A stretch of 64,000 bases of DNA from Kineothrix sp. IPX-CK (GTDB lineage Bacteria; Bacillota; Clostridia; Lachnospirales; Lachnospiraceae). Numbering within the stretch: position 1 is the stretch's first letter; every line of letters starts with the position of its first letter. Location: NCBI RefSeq assembly GCF_039134705.1, contig NZ_CP146256.1, positions 1,984,001 to 2,048,000 on the forward strand, written 5' to 3'. Both the position numbers and the translations under genes were made by a program. This document shows positions 1-8,060 of this stretch, in pieces. The notes below the pieces were generated by a model. The model did no database searches, was not told where the DNA came from, and saw only the letters and a program-made list of their open reading frames with translations.

Positions 1-1
1 C

Positions 2-457
2 TTGGCGGGAGCGCAGGCGGAGGCCATGAAGTCGGCAGCGTCCAATGAATCCGCAGGACCGATGATGGCCTTTGCCGGAATGAATATGGCGAATATGGCC
101 GGTGGAATGAATGCCAGTACGTTGTTTGAAATGGCAGGGCAGCAGCGCAGTCAGGAGGAGGTCCCGGTACAGACGAAGCAGCCTGCGGAGGGATGGAACT
201 GTTCCTGCGGAAGAAAGGATAATACAGGTAAATTTTGTGCGGAATGCGGCACTCCAAAGCCCGTGGATGGCTGGGTATGTTCCTGCGGTGCTGTTAATAA
301 AGGAAAGTTCTGCAGTGAGTGCGGTCTGAAAAAGCCGGCAGGTGAGCCTTTGTATAAATGCGACAAGTGCGGATGGGAACCGGAAGATCCCAGGAATCCA
401 CCGAAATTCTGCCCTGAATGCGGCGATTCCTTTAATGAGGATGACGTAAGACAGTAG
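2..457 (+). CDS. C-terminal part of a multi-zinc-ribbon protein (SPFH/virion-core-like)
   Basis: The reading frame is open from the window edge, so only the last ~151 residues are visible and the true start lies upstream. An Ala/Met/Gly-rich linker (about residues 1-50 of the fragment) leads into three zinc-ribbon modules. Cysteine pairs fall at 67/69 with 79/82, 93/95 with 104/107, and 120/123 with 137/140. Bacterial SPFH/Band-7 proteins of the YdjI type often end in such a Met/Gly-rich linker plus zinc ribbons, so this is probably the tail of one. The SPFH domain itself is not in view, so the assignment is inference. The acidic end (NEDDVRQ) is followed 19 bases later by a terminator, so this gene closes its transcription unit. 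Confidence 0.6.
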   Translation: MAGAQAEAMKSAASNESAGPMMAFAGMNMANMAGGMNASTLFEMAGQQRSQEEVPVQTKQPAEGWNCSCGRKDNTGKFCAECGTPKPVDGWVCSCGAVNKGKFCSECGLKKPAGEPLYKCDKCGWEPEDPRNPPKFCPECGDSFNEDDVRQ

Positions 458-476
458 GAAAATATAAAGAACAAAC

Positions 477-514
477 AGTCCTCTTGTAAGCGGATACCTG
501 CAAGAGGACTTTGC
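477..514 (+). terminator. Rho-independent terminator after the zinc-ribbon gene
   Basis: A perfect 10-bp stem (AGTCCTCTTG at 477-486 with CAAGAGGACT at 501-510) closes a 14-base loop and runs into a T-rich tail. It separates the zinc-ribbon gene from pcrA. Confidence 0.8.
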
Positions 515-635
515 TTAAAATCAGAACAGTCAGCATTGTGCATTATTCCTGATTTGAAACAGGATTTAGCGATGTGATAAAAGTGCAGTAGTAAGCCTTT
601 ACCACATCGATTGAAAGGAAAACGGATAAAGAAGC

Positions 636-3101
636 ATGAGTATTTACGACACATTGAACGAACAACAAAAGCAGGGGGTTTTCACGGTGGATGGCCCGGT
701 TTTGCTGCTTGCGGGAGCAGGAAGCGGTAAAACGAGGGTGTTGACCCATAGAATCGCATATTTGATCGATGAATTCGGGGTTCAGCCATGGAATATTATG
801 GCGATCACCTTTACAAATAAGGCAGCAGGAGAAATGCGCGAACGTGTGAACAGCATTATCGGTCATGGGGCGGAGCAGGTATGGGTATCCACGTTTCATT
901 CCACCTGTGTAAGAATTCTTAGAAGATACATAGACAGATTAGGCTTCGACAATAATTTTACCATATATGATACGGACGATCAGAAAACCGTAATGAAGGA
1001 TATATGCAAGCGTCTTCAGATTGATACGAAGATGTTAAAGGAAAGAACCTTATTAAGTGCAATTTCCTCTGCAAAGGATGAACTGATTTCCCCTGTCGAT
1101 TATCAGCTTCAGGCGATGGGTGATTATAATAAAGCGAAAATTGCAGGAGTCTATCATGAATACCAGGCAGTCCTTCGCAAAAATAATGCTCTCGATTTTG
1201 ATGATTTGATCGTAAAAGCCGTAGAGCTTTTTAAGGCATGCCCGGAGGTACTTGAGAGTTATCAGGATCGCTTCCGCTATATCATGGTGGATGAGTATCA
1301 GGATACGAATACGGCCCAGTTCGAGCTTATCCGTCTTTTGGCTGATAAATACCGTAATCTTTGCGTAGTGGGAGATGACGATCAGTCCATTTATAAGTTC
1401 CGGGGTGCTAATATCCGAAATATTCTGGACTTCGAAAAGGTGTATGCGGAGGCCACCGTTATCAAACTGGAACAGAATTATCGTTCTAGCCAGAACGTGC
1501 TGGACGCGGCGAATGCCGTTATTCGGAATAACGTCAGCCGAAAGGATAAGGCTCTCTGGACGAGAAAGGGAGAAGGAAGCAGAATTCATTTCAGACAATT
1601 CGATACAGCCTTTGAGGAGGCAGAATATATCTGTGACGATGTGGCAAAGAAAAAAAGAGAAGGGATGTCTTCCTACGGCGAATGTGCTATTCTCTACAGG
1701 ACAAATGCGCAGTCGCGTATGTTGGAGGAGCGATTTGTGGTGCAGGGGATTCCTTATGATGTGGTGGGAGGTACGAACTTTTACTCCAGAAGAGAAATAA
1801 AGGATATGCTTGCCTATTTAAAAACCATCGACAATGGCAGAGACGACGTTGCAGTGAAAAGAATTATCAATGTGCCCAAAAGGGGAATCGGCGCTACCAC
1901 AATCGTTCGGGTACAGGAATATGCTGATATGAGAAATATCAGCTTCTATGATGCCTTGAGGGAAGCGGATCAGATCATGACGATAGGAAAGAGCGCTGCG
2001 AAGCTTGCGCCTTTTGTTACAATGATACAGACCTTTCGCAGCAAATTGGAATATTATAGTCTCGAGGAGTTGATGAAGGATGTCATCGAGACCACCGGCT
2101 ATGTGAAGGAGCTGGAGGAATCCGATGATGAGGATGCGGAGGACAGAATCAACAATATCGATGAACTTATCAGCAAAATAGTATCCTATCAGGAAACTCA
2201 CGAGGAGCCGAATCTAAGCGAATTCCTGGAGGAGGTCGCTTTGGTTGCTGATATCGACAGGATAGAGGACGATGGGAACCGAGTGCTTCTTATGACCTTA
2301 CACAGCGCGAAGGGACTGGAATTCCCTCATGTGTATTTAGCAGGAATGGAGGATGGTGTATTTCCAAGCTATATGACCATCACTTCCGATAATCCCGAAG
2401 ATATCGAGGAGGAAAGGCGCCTTGCCTATGTAGGAATTACGAGAGCCAAGGAAGATCTGACGATTACGTATGCAAAGCAGAGAATGCTGCGGGGAGAGAC
2501 TCAGTACAACCCAATCAGCCGTTTCGTAAAGGAGATACCGGAGCAACTGCTGGACAGCAGACTGCCATCCGTCAGAAGCCGGGATTATACGGAATACGAG
2601 GAGGATTCTTATGAGCGCAGTCATTTCAAGGCAAAGCCCTTCGGCATGAGCTATATGTCTCAATATGGAGCCGGGACAGCAGAAAAAAGCGGCGATAAGG
2701 AAGTCTCTTATAGAAGAACTGAGGCAGAACAGTCCGTCTTTTCAAGAGAAGGGGCGTCGGGAGGCTACCAGAGGATTTTCGACAAAGGGGTGTCAGCACA
2801 GTCCGTCAAGTCAAAGCCCAAAGCGATTGCGGTTCCTAAGCGGACGCCTGCGGAAAACAGGCCCTTTATAGCGGGAGGCGCCGCCGGAAGCTTAAGCGGC
2901 GTAAGCGGTTTATCAAAGGGGGCACCGGAAGCGGGAACGTTAAACTATGGCGTAGGTGACAGAGTACGTCACATTAAGTATGGGGAAGGCACGGTTACAA
3001 AAATGGAAAAAGGACCCCGTGACTATCAGGTTACGGTGGTGTTCGATGAAGCTGGACAGAAGATTATGTATGCTGCCTTCGCAAAATTGAAAAAGTTATA
3101 A
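636..3101 (+). CDS. pcrA: ATP-dependent DNA helicase PcrA (UvrD/Rep, SF1A)
   Basis: This is a 3'-5' superfamily 1A helicase that works in nucleotide excision repair, in removing RecA filaments and in replication of rolling-circle plasmids. The 821 residues carry all family motifs. Walker A AGAGSGKT is at residues 26-33, TFTNKAAGEM (motif Ia) follows near 58, the DEYQDTN Walker B is near 219, and GDDDQSIYKFRGA, an RSSQNV motif IV, LMTLHSAKGLEF and YVGITRAKEDL come later. After a long low-complexity linker (about 660-770) the last ~50 residues form the Tudor-like PcrA tail (VGDRVRHIKYGEGTV), which binds RNA polymerase in Bacillus. The ATG at 636 lies 8-10 bases behind a GGAT-type ribosome site. 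The length is slightly above the usual 720-770 because of the linker. Confidence 0.96.
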   Translation: MSIYDTLNEQQKQGVFTVDGPVLLLAGAGSGKTRVLTHRIAYLIDEFGVQPWNIMAITFTNKAAGEMRERVNSIIGHGAEQVWVSTFHSTCVRILRRYIDRLGFDNNFTIYDTDDQKTVMKDICKRLQIDTKMLKERTLLSAISSAKDELISPVDYQLQAMGDYNKAKIAGVYHEYQAVLRKNNALDFDDLIVKAVELFKACPEVLESYQDRFRYIMVDEYQDTNTAQFELIRLLADKYRNLCVVGDDDQSIYKFRGANIRNILDFEKVYAEATVIKLEQNYRSSQNVLDAANAVIRNNVSRKDKALWTRKGEGSRIHFRQFDTAFEEAEYICDDVAKKKREGMSSYGECAILYRTNAQSRMLEERFVVQGIPYDVVGGTNFYSRREIKDMLAYLKTIDNGRDDVAVKRIINVPKRGIGATTIVRVQEYADMRNISFYDALREADQIMTIGKSAAKLAPFVTMIQTFRSKLEYYSLEELMKDVIETTGYVKELEESDDEDAEDRINNIDELISKIVSYQETHEEPNLSEFLEEVALVADIDRIEDDGNRVLLMTLHSAKGLEFPHVYLAGMEDGVFPSYMTITSDNPEDIEEERRLAYVGITRAKEDLTITYAKQRMLRGETQYNPISRFVKEIPEQLLDSRLPSVRSRDYTEYEEDSYERSHFKAKPFGMSYMSQYGAGTAEKSGDKEVSYRRTEAEQSVFSREGASGGYQRIFDKGVSAQSVKSKPKAIAVPKRTPAENRPFIAGGAAGSLSGVSGLSKGAPEAGTLNYGVGDRVRHIKYGEGTVTKMEKGPRDYQVTVVFDEAGQKIMYAAFAKLKKL

Positions 3102-3332
3102 TCGCGAATTGGCAGCGTTGAAGGTGTTGAGCGGTTATAATGTTGAGTTAAATTTAATGAAAAAATTATAGTAAAATATGGGAATTGGTGTTATATTATT
3201 AATAGGATTGCTTTTGAAAAATACAAAAGTTAATAATGCCATCATTCAAAGAAATATTTCATAGAAATAATTCATAAACTGAGTTCTAAACGGTAACAAT
3301 AAATCGAATAAAGGCAAAGAGAGGTATGTACT
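3102..3332. other. Intergenic region between pcrA and a small membrane-protein gene
   Basis: This is 231 bases of AT-rich sequence. No coding frame is convincing and no T-tailed hairpin follows pcrA. Several TATAAT/TATTAT-like hexamers lie at 3190-3205, and a GAGAGG ribosome site lies just before 3333. It probably holds the promoter of the small gene, but no clear -35/-10 pair can be assigned. Confidence 0.4.
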
Positions 3333-3605
3333 ATGAACAAATTAAGCAAATTGGAAGAATATATTGATATGTCCAGAATCAACGAGCTTCTGGGAAGAAA
3401 AGAGGAGAAGAAGAAATGTAATACTGTTCTTTGGGCATTTGCAATCATTGGTGCTATTGCCGCCGTTGCAGGAATTGCGTATGCGGTATATCGCTATTTT
3501 ACTCCGGATTATTTGGAAGACTTCGAAGATGATTTCGATGAGGACTTTGACGACGATTTCTTTGAAGATGAAGACGATGGTTTTGATGAGGGTACGGAGA
3601 AGTAG
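3333..3605 (+). CDS. Small single-pass membrane protein with a highly acidic tail
   Basis: A 90-residue protein of unknown function. An N-terminal helix (MNKLSKLEEYIDMSRINELLG) and a basic patch (RKEEKKKC, about 23-30) precede one membrane segment (about 33-53, AFAIIGAIAAVAGIAYAVY). The last 35 residues are almost entirely Asp/Glu/Phe (DFDEDFDDDFFEDEDDGFDEG). Similar small proteins with a basic-TM-acidic layout are widespread in Lachnospiraceae and carry DUF names, but no role is established. The ATG follows a GAGAGG ribosome site. A terminator 50 bases downstream makes it a monocistron. Confidence 0.8.
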   Translation: MNKLSKLEEYIDMSRINELLGRKEEKKKCNTVLWAFAIIGAIAAVAGIAYAVYRYFTPDYLEDFEDDFDEDFDDDFFEDEDDGFDEGTEK

Positions 3606-3654
3606 TGAAAGCCGTGCCACATATGGTAATTATTTTAGATGATAGGTAATAGGA

Positions 3655-3687
3655 CGGAATGTACTTGTGCGTACATTCCGTTTTTGG
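3655..3687 (+). terminator. Rho-independent terminator after the acidic-tail gene
   Basis: The stem CGGAATGTAC (3655-3664) pairs with GTACATTCCG (3671-3680) around a 6-base loop and is followed by TTTTTGG. Confidence 0.85.
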
Positions 3688-3706
3688 TATTGTATAATCG
3701 GTTAGT

Positions 3707-4038
3707 AAATTTGAGAAGACGTCGAAACTGGTTGGCGTGTGAAAATTTTATGTACAATTTTGAGGGTGTGAACCCTTTTCTTCGGTGGATTAGGTTTCTG
3801 TTCCAACGTTCACGGCTATATTTTCTAAAGGAAACTACAAATATAATGAAGGCGGACGGGCCGGCAGCAAAGTACATCCATGTACTATGCTGCCTAAACA
3901 CCGCATCCTTGCGGCGTTTTTCCTGGATGTTGAAAGTTTCCTTAAGAAAATGTAAGCCGTTCACTATACGAACAGAAACCTAATCTACCGAAGAAAGACT
4001 AAGTTAGGCTGAGAAATTGTACATAAAATTTGAGAAGA
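3707..4038. repeat. Nested long imperfect inverted repeat with flanking 13-bp direct repeats (MITE-like or structured RNA)
   Basis: Three successive pairs of arms fold on one centre. AAATTTTATGTACAATTT near 3743-3760 pairs with 4014-4031. A 26-base segment at 3778-3803 pairs with 3970-3995 with one mismatch. About 30 bases at 3808-3837 pair with 3934-3964 imperfectly. The core holds two small hairpins, 3863-3894 (GGCAGCA...TGCTGCC) and 3901-3914 (CCGC...GCGG). The 13-mer AAATTTGAGAAGA occurs at 3707-3719 and again at 4026-4038, so it flanks the structure and partly overlaps the right arm. No protein is encoded: the frames found on both strands mirror each other, as expected for a palindrome. 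This fits either a miniature transposable element or a long structured transcript. Confidence 0.7.
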
Positions 4039-4092
4039 TGACGAGCTTCGTCGTTTAAATATTAGTTTAGCTGAAAGGATAAGAATACGAGA

Positions 4093-5475
4093 ATGAAAAA
4101 AGGACAGGCAATAGAAGGAGTTGTTAGGAGAGTTGATTTTCCGAATAAGGGGATAGTAGAATGTGAAGAAGGGGTATGTGTGGTAAAGAATACGCTTCCG
4201 GGACAACGAGTTTTATGCAGGATTAATAAGGTGAGAAAGGGAAAAGCGGAGGGAAGGCTGATTGAGACATTGGAAAGGTCTCCTCTCGAAATGGAAAGTC
4301 CTTGTGAACACTTCGGGATCTGCGGCGGGTGTACCTATCTGTCCTTGCCATATGAAGAGCAGCTTCTTTTGAAGGAGGAACAGGTAAAGAAGTTGTTGGA
4401 TTCTGTGTTATGTAAACAAGAATCCGGTTACGAATTCGAGGGAATCAAAGGAAGTCCGAAGATGTATGGCTATAGAAATAAAATGGAGTTTTCTTTTGGA
4501 GATGAGATCAAGGATGGGCCTCTTGCTCTTGGTATGCACAAAAGGGGAAGTTTCTATGACATTGTGACGGTTTCTGACTGCAAGATCATGGATGAAGATT
4601 ATAGAAAGATTCTGACGGGAACGAGAAATTTCTTTGCAGAAAGAAGGATGAGCTTTTATCATAGGTTGAGCCATGAAGGTTATTTACGGCATATGCTTGT
4701 AAGAAAGGCTGCTCAAACGGGGGAAATACTAATCGCCCTTGTTACGACTACGCAGAAAGAATATGATTTAACAGAATTTAAGGAGATGCTGTTGGGGTTG
4801 GAATTGGAAGGGAGAATCGTTGGTATTTTGCATACGAAAAACGATTCTGTAGCCGATGTGGTTAAGAGCGACGAAACGGTTACTCTTTATGGACAAGACT
4901 TTTTTTATGAGGAGTTGTTAGGTCTGAAATTCGAGATTTCGCAGTTCTCTTTTTTCCAGACGAATACTTTTGGCGCGGAGGTACTTTATGAGACTGCGCG
5001 GGAGTATATTGGCTCCCTTTCACCGGAGGGGGAACCGGATAAGGTCGTTTTCGACCTATACAGTGGAACGGGAACGATTGCACAGATGATGGCGCCGGTC
5101 TCCGGGAAAGTAATCGGAGTGGAAATCGTGGAAGAAGCTGTAGAAGCGGCTAAGAAAAATGCGGAACTGAATAGTTTACATAACTGTGAGTTTATAGCAG
5201 GAGATGTACTGAAGGTCCTTGATGAAATTGAAGAAAAGCCGGATCTGATTATCCTGGATCCGCCTCGAGATGGAGTTCATCCTAAGGCACTGAAGAAGAT
5301 TATTGATTATAAAGTGGAACGATTGGTTTATATTTCCTGCAAGCCTACCAGTTTGGTACGGGATTTGGAGGTGTTTTTGGAGAATGGGTATGAGGTAGTA
5401 AGGGCCGTAGCAGTGGATCAGTTTCCTTGGACGGCGAATGTGGAGACGGTTTGTTTGCTTTCAAAAAGACTTTGA
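4093..5475 (+). CDS. rlmD: 23S rRNA (uracil-C5)-methyltransferase, RlmD/RumA family
   Basis: A SAM-dependent RNA m5U methyltransferase of 460 residues. An N-terminal TRAM domain (about 1-60) is followed by the iron-sulfur cluster cysteines (CEHFGICGGC, near 73-82). The SAM-binding DLYSGTGTIAQ is near residue 318, the ILDPPRDGVHP motif near 390 and the catalytic cysteine in YISCKPTSL near 416. Gram-positive members often modify both U747 and U1939, so RlmCD activity is possible. The ATG at 4093 follows AAAGGATAAG. The 3' end (NVETVCLLSKRL) is notable because a second, different copy of this end lies at 7128-7169. rumA/rlmD 3' ends are known integration sites for conjugative elements in Firmicutes, so the present last codons may have been supplied by an element. 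Confidence 0.93.
   Translation: MKKGQAIEGVVRRVDFPNKGIVECEEGVCVVKNTLPGQRVLCRINKVRKGKAEGRLIETLERSPLEMESPCEHFGICGGCTYLSLPYEEQLLLKEEQVKKLLDSVLCKQESGYEFEGIKGSPKMYGYRNKMEFSFGDEIKDGPLALGMHKRGSFYDIVTVSDCKIMDEDYRKILTGTRNFFAERRMSFYHRLSHEGYLRHMLVRKAAQTGEILIALVTTTQKEYDLTEFKEMLLGLELEGRIVGILHTKNDSVADVVKSDETVTLYGQDFFYEELLGLKFEISQFSFFQTNTFGAEVLYETAREYIGSLSPEGEPDKVVFDLYSGTGTIAQMMAPVSGKVIGVEIVEEAVEAAKKNAELNSLHNCEFIAGDVLKVLDEIEEKPDLIILDPPRDGVHPKALKKIIDYKVERLVYISCKPTSLVRDLEVFLENGYEVVRAVAVDQFPWTANVETVCLLSKRL
5438..5450 (+). repeat. Left candidate attachment repeat inside the rlmD 3' end
   Basis: ATGTGGAGACGGT encodes part of the NVETV motif at the end of rlmD. GTGGAGACGGT (5440-5450) is repeated exactly at 7131-7141. 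The sequence between the copies is AT-rich and holds one gene. It is read as a possible attL/attR pair. Confidence 0.5.
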
Positions 5476-5700
5476 TTTTACATAGTTGTTTTCTAAAAAA
5501 TATGTATCGTTTTGATAGAAGACACCTTTGTGATTACTGAAATTTATATGGAGATGGGGTGGCATCAAAATTTTCAGTATGGAACTTTTGCAAAAAGTTT
5601 AGATAAGTCAGTTAATTATAATTGAGAAAAGCTATAATGTTGTACCTTAATAAGGCTTTTATTTGTGCAGTTAATAGCATTAAATTTGGTTGGGAGGAAA
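5476..5700. other. AT-rich intergenic region between rlmD and the metallopeptidase gene
   Basis: This stretch has no coding frame and no clear terminator after rlmD. A TATAAT hexamer at 5633-5638 could be the -10 box for the following gene, but the -35 (AGTTAA, 5611-5616) is poor. A GGGAGG ribosome site lies at 5692-5697. The composition shifts sharply to AT immediately after the rlmD stop codon. Confidence 0.4.
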
Positions 5701-6828
5701 ATGGATATATCAGGGGATAAGAATAATGTGGATGATAAAATGTTGAGTAGATTATTTTACTTTCCAATATGCAACGAAGATGAAATTGATAGAGTTTTAA
5801 ATGTAAGGACAGCTCAAGATTATTTATTAAAGCTACGTGCTGATACAATAGTTAATAATATGCGATTATTTAGAGTTTATAGAAATAGAGCGCTATCCCT
5901 TGAAGGGGAATGGTCGCTTGAAAAATCATTTGAGATAGATCATTATACGAATTTCTTACAAAGTATACCTCTAAATTTGAGAAAACGCTGTGACTCAATC
6001 ACATATGGTGATATTTTTTCAAATATTCCTAATGGTCAAATATTCAAGACGGATTATGGTCCCGCGATTACGATAAGTGATTCGCTTAGATTCTTTTTTA
6101 AATTTATGAATTTAGCCTTATTAGATTTTAATGGAAGAGTTCCTGAACGGGTTTGTTTAAATGCATTACGTATTGCTATTAGAGTTATGCTTAAAACTGA
6201 AACAATGGATTTTTTGATGGACCCTAGAGGGATAGTCCCGGAAGATATCGTTCAAGCTATTCATACACCCATACCTTATCAGTTACAATTTATTGCTGGG
6301 CACGAATTCGCTCATTATTTATTGAACCATTTATCAGAAACTAATGTTTCTGACTGTTATATATATTATGATATATCAGAGTGTAATGAAAATTATGAAA
6401 AAGTAAAAGTATATAATCAATCGCAACGTGATGAATTTGATGCAGATATAAAGTCCTTATCTTTTCCAAGATTACCTGCCGATGAATATAGGAAATTATA
6501 TGAATCATCTTTGTTATGGTTTGGTTCGCTTCAAATATATGAAGCGGCATATGATGCTATTTATCCTAGCAGTTCTTGGGATTATAAAACTCATCCAACA
6601 GCTCGAGATAGATATGATAATATATTAGATAACGTAAAAACACCTAGCGGAGTGAATAAAGACAGTTGGAAGTCTTTTCTCAAAATTATAGAAAGATACA
6701 AAAATATGATTATAGAAGACATTTCACTTAATTATGATTTATATGAAATGTATGGATCCGTATATTTAGACGAGCCTGATTCAGAATGGAGAGGGCCAAG
6801 GCTTATAGATAGGGTTGACTATTATTAA
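5701..6828 (+). CDS. Putative zinc metallopeptidase (zincin, M48/U49-like layout), AT-rich island gene
   Basis: A 375-residue soluble protein with no signal peptide or membrane segment. Three motifs suggest a zincin. HEFAHYLLNH (HExxH) lies near residue 201. DEFDADIKSL, about 43 residues on, fits a third-ligand E/D-x-x-A/D helix. THPTARDRYDNIL further on resembles the HPxxxxR motif found downstream in M48 and Lit-like (U49) peptidases. The remaining ~190 N-terminal residues are unrecognised. A GTG at 5665 is in frame, but the ATG at 5701 directly behind TTGGGAGGAAA is preferred. The gene is much richer in A+T than its neighbours and sits alone between two copies of the rlmD 3' end, which suggests transfer. 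Lit is a phage-exclusion protease, so a defence role is possible but unproven. Confidence 0.6.
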   Translation: MDISGDKNNVDDKMLSRLFYFPICNEDEIDRVLNVRTAQDYLLKLRADTIVNNMRLFRVYRNRALSLEGEWSLEKSFEIDHYTNFLQSIPLNLRKRCDSITYGDIFSNIPNGQIFKTDYGPAITISDSLRFFFKFMNLALLDFNGRVPERVCLNALRIAIRVMLKTETMDFLMDPRGIVPEDIVQAIHTPIPYQLQFIAGHEFAHYLLNHLSETNVSDCYIYYDISECNENYEKVKVYNQSQRDEFDADIKSLSFPRLPADEYRKLYESSLLWFGSLQIYEAAYDAIYPSSSWDYKTHPTARDRYDNILDNVKTPSGVNKDSWKSFLKIIERYKNMIIEDISLNYDLYEMYGSVYLDEPDSEWRGPRLIDRVDYY

Positions 6829-7069
6829 TATAGTATTATGCTATAGCTGTTGATATGGGAATACTAAAATATTATAATCTCGGACTGAGGGCAACGTGAC
6901 TTATTTATGTCTTTGGCGTTTTTACCAAAAGATGAAAGAAAGTTTTTTATCTAAAGTGTTAATAGTAAACAGATGAATATTGCTGCTAATATTCTATTTA
7001 AAATAGTTTTAAAGAATGTAAAAATGACATTGGTGATAAATCACAAAGAAATGAATAGATTAAAATAAG
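6829..7069. other. AT-rich non-coding tail of the island
   Basis: These 241 bases of strongly AT-rich sequence have no credible reading frame. No integrase, excisionase or replication gene is left between the metallopeptidase gene and the right-hand rlmD-like end. Confidence 0.5.
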
Positions 7070-7116
7070 TGATGCCTCTGTCAAGACATATTTACGCCTC
7101 GCAGGCATCATTTTTA
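7070..7116 (+). terminator. Terminator-like hairpin at the right edge of the island
   Basis: TGATGCCT (7070-7077) pairs with AGGCATCA (7103-7110) across a 25-base loop and is followed by TTTTTATA. The long loop makes it a weaker candidate. It sits immediately left of the second rlmD-like end. Confidence 0.5.
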
Positions 7117-7127
7117 TACACTCAAGG

Positions 7128-7169
7128 AACGTGGAGACGGTGGTGTTGTTGGAACGGAAAGCCCAGTAA
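7128..7169 (+). pseudogene. Orphan 3' end of an rlmD/rumA gene (candidate attR)
   Basis: In the frame starting at 7128 the sequence reads NVETVVLLERKAQ and then TAA. This is the canonical C-terminus of RlmD/RumA proteins (HVETVVLLS/ER...). No methyltransferase sequence precedes it, because homology stops just upstream. The DNA repeats GTGGAGACGGT from the intact gene's end (5440-5450), after which the two copies diverge. The simplest reading is that an element inserted at the rlmD 3' end, supplied a replacement end (NVETVCLLSKRL) and displaced the original. A deletion within a tandem rlmD pair is the alternative. Confidence 0.55.
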
Positions 7170-7299
7170 ATCAAAGGGTTTCAGGGAGTTGGGCAGGATA
7201 TGCAGGTATGCTTTTGTGATTGAGCAAGGTGAAATATGCTTCCGGTTACCGTGGTGAGGTAAGGGAAATTAACTTTCTAATATAAAGGAGATGATGATT

Positions 7300-7710
7300 T
7301 TGAACGGAAAAGATGTAAGGATAGGTGCGGGTCTATTAGTTGACGATATAGACAGTATGGTTCGGTTCTACAGAGATACCTTAGGCTTTCATACGGAGTG
7401 GACGGGTGGGGATTTCGCAGAGTTTGAGACGGCAAGCAGTGTGTTATCCCTATTTATGTATAGTAGGAAAGAGTTCGTGAAGGCAATCGGGGAAAATTAT
7501 ATTCCACCAAAAGGAATCAATCAGACGTTTGAAATTGCCCTTTGGTTGCCCAGCTTTGCTGATGTGGATATGGAATATGAGCGGCTATCAAAGCTGGGTC
7601 TACAATTTCCTACAGGCGAACCCATCACCTATCCTTTTGGCATTCGTAACTTTTATGTTGCCGACCCTGAGGGAAATCTACTTGAAATCGGTAGTACGAA
7701 TGAAACATAA
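7300..7710 (+). CDS. VOC-family (glyoxalase/bleomycin-resistance-like) protein
   Basis: A ~136-residue single vicinal-oxygen-chelate domain of two beta-alpha-beta-beta-beta repeats. The first repeat begins GAGLLVDDIDSMVRFYRDTLGF and the second ends NFYVADPEGNLLEIG, where the conserved E is the usual metal ligand. The specific substrate cannot be told: lactoylglutathione lyase-like, dioxygenase and antibiotic-binding proteins share this fold. Two ATGs (7291, 7294) lie directly against the AAGGAG site at 7285-7290. The TTG at 7300 has better spacing (9 bases) and is preferred. It is the first intact gene to the right of the rlmD-end scar. Confidence 0.8.
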   Translation: MNGKDVRIGAGLLVDDIDSMVRFYRDTLGFHTEWTGGDFAEFETASSVLSLFMYSRKEFVKAIGENYIPPKGINQTFEIALWLPSFADVDMEYERLSKLGLQFPTGEPITYPFGIRNFYVADPEGNLLEIGSTNET

Positions 7711-7800
7711 ATTTCCAGTTATATTTAGAACTTCCAGTTTGTAAGGTCGGGCAATTGGTTTTGCCATTAATTAAAAGATTTTGCAGGGGAAACAGCAGCA

Positions 7801-7824
7801 GGCGGGGTAAAAGCTTACCCCGCC
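7801..7824. repeat. Perfect 10-bp hairpin without a T-run
   Basis: GGCGGGGTAA (7801-7810) and TTACCCCGCC (7815-7824) flank the loop AAGC. Neither strand has a T-tract next to it, so it is not a classic terminator. It may act as a weak bidirectional terminator or an mRNA 3' stabiliser for the VOC gene. The rest of 7711-8060 is AT-rich with no clear gene. Confidence 0.6.
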
Positions 7825-8060
7825 TAAGAATGCATCAGTTTACTTCTGTCATGTAGTATGATAGAAAAAAGAATTATCCTGTAGACAACATTGTTATAGA
7901 AAATCACATTTTTAATATATACTAACGCTATTTGTATACATTATACTTGGTGAATAAAGAAAAAACAATGTGTATGAGAACAGCGGAGAAGGTTTGGAAA
8001 AGCTGGATGGAGGCCGGGTATACAGACTGACTGCGGAGCTGGAAGAAAGGAAGGATTGGT

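Noticed and set aside
3635..3983. Overlapping frames of 109-114 codons on both strands
   Set aside because: They lie in the nested palindrome and mirror each other; neither has a ribosome site or protein-like composition.
7069..7257. 62-codon frame on the + strand
   Set aside because: It is out of frame with the RlmD-like end that occupies the same bases, lacks a ribosome site and reads as Arg/Trp/Cys-rich noise.
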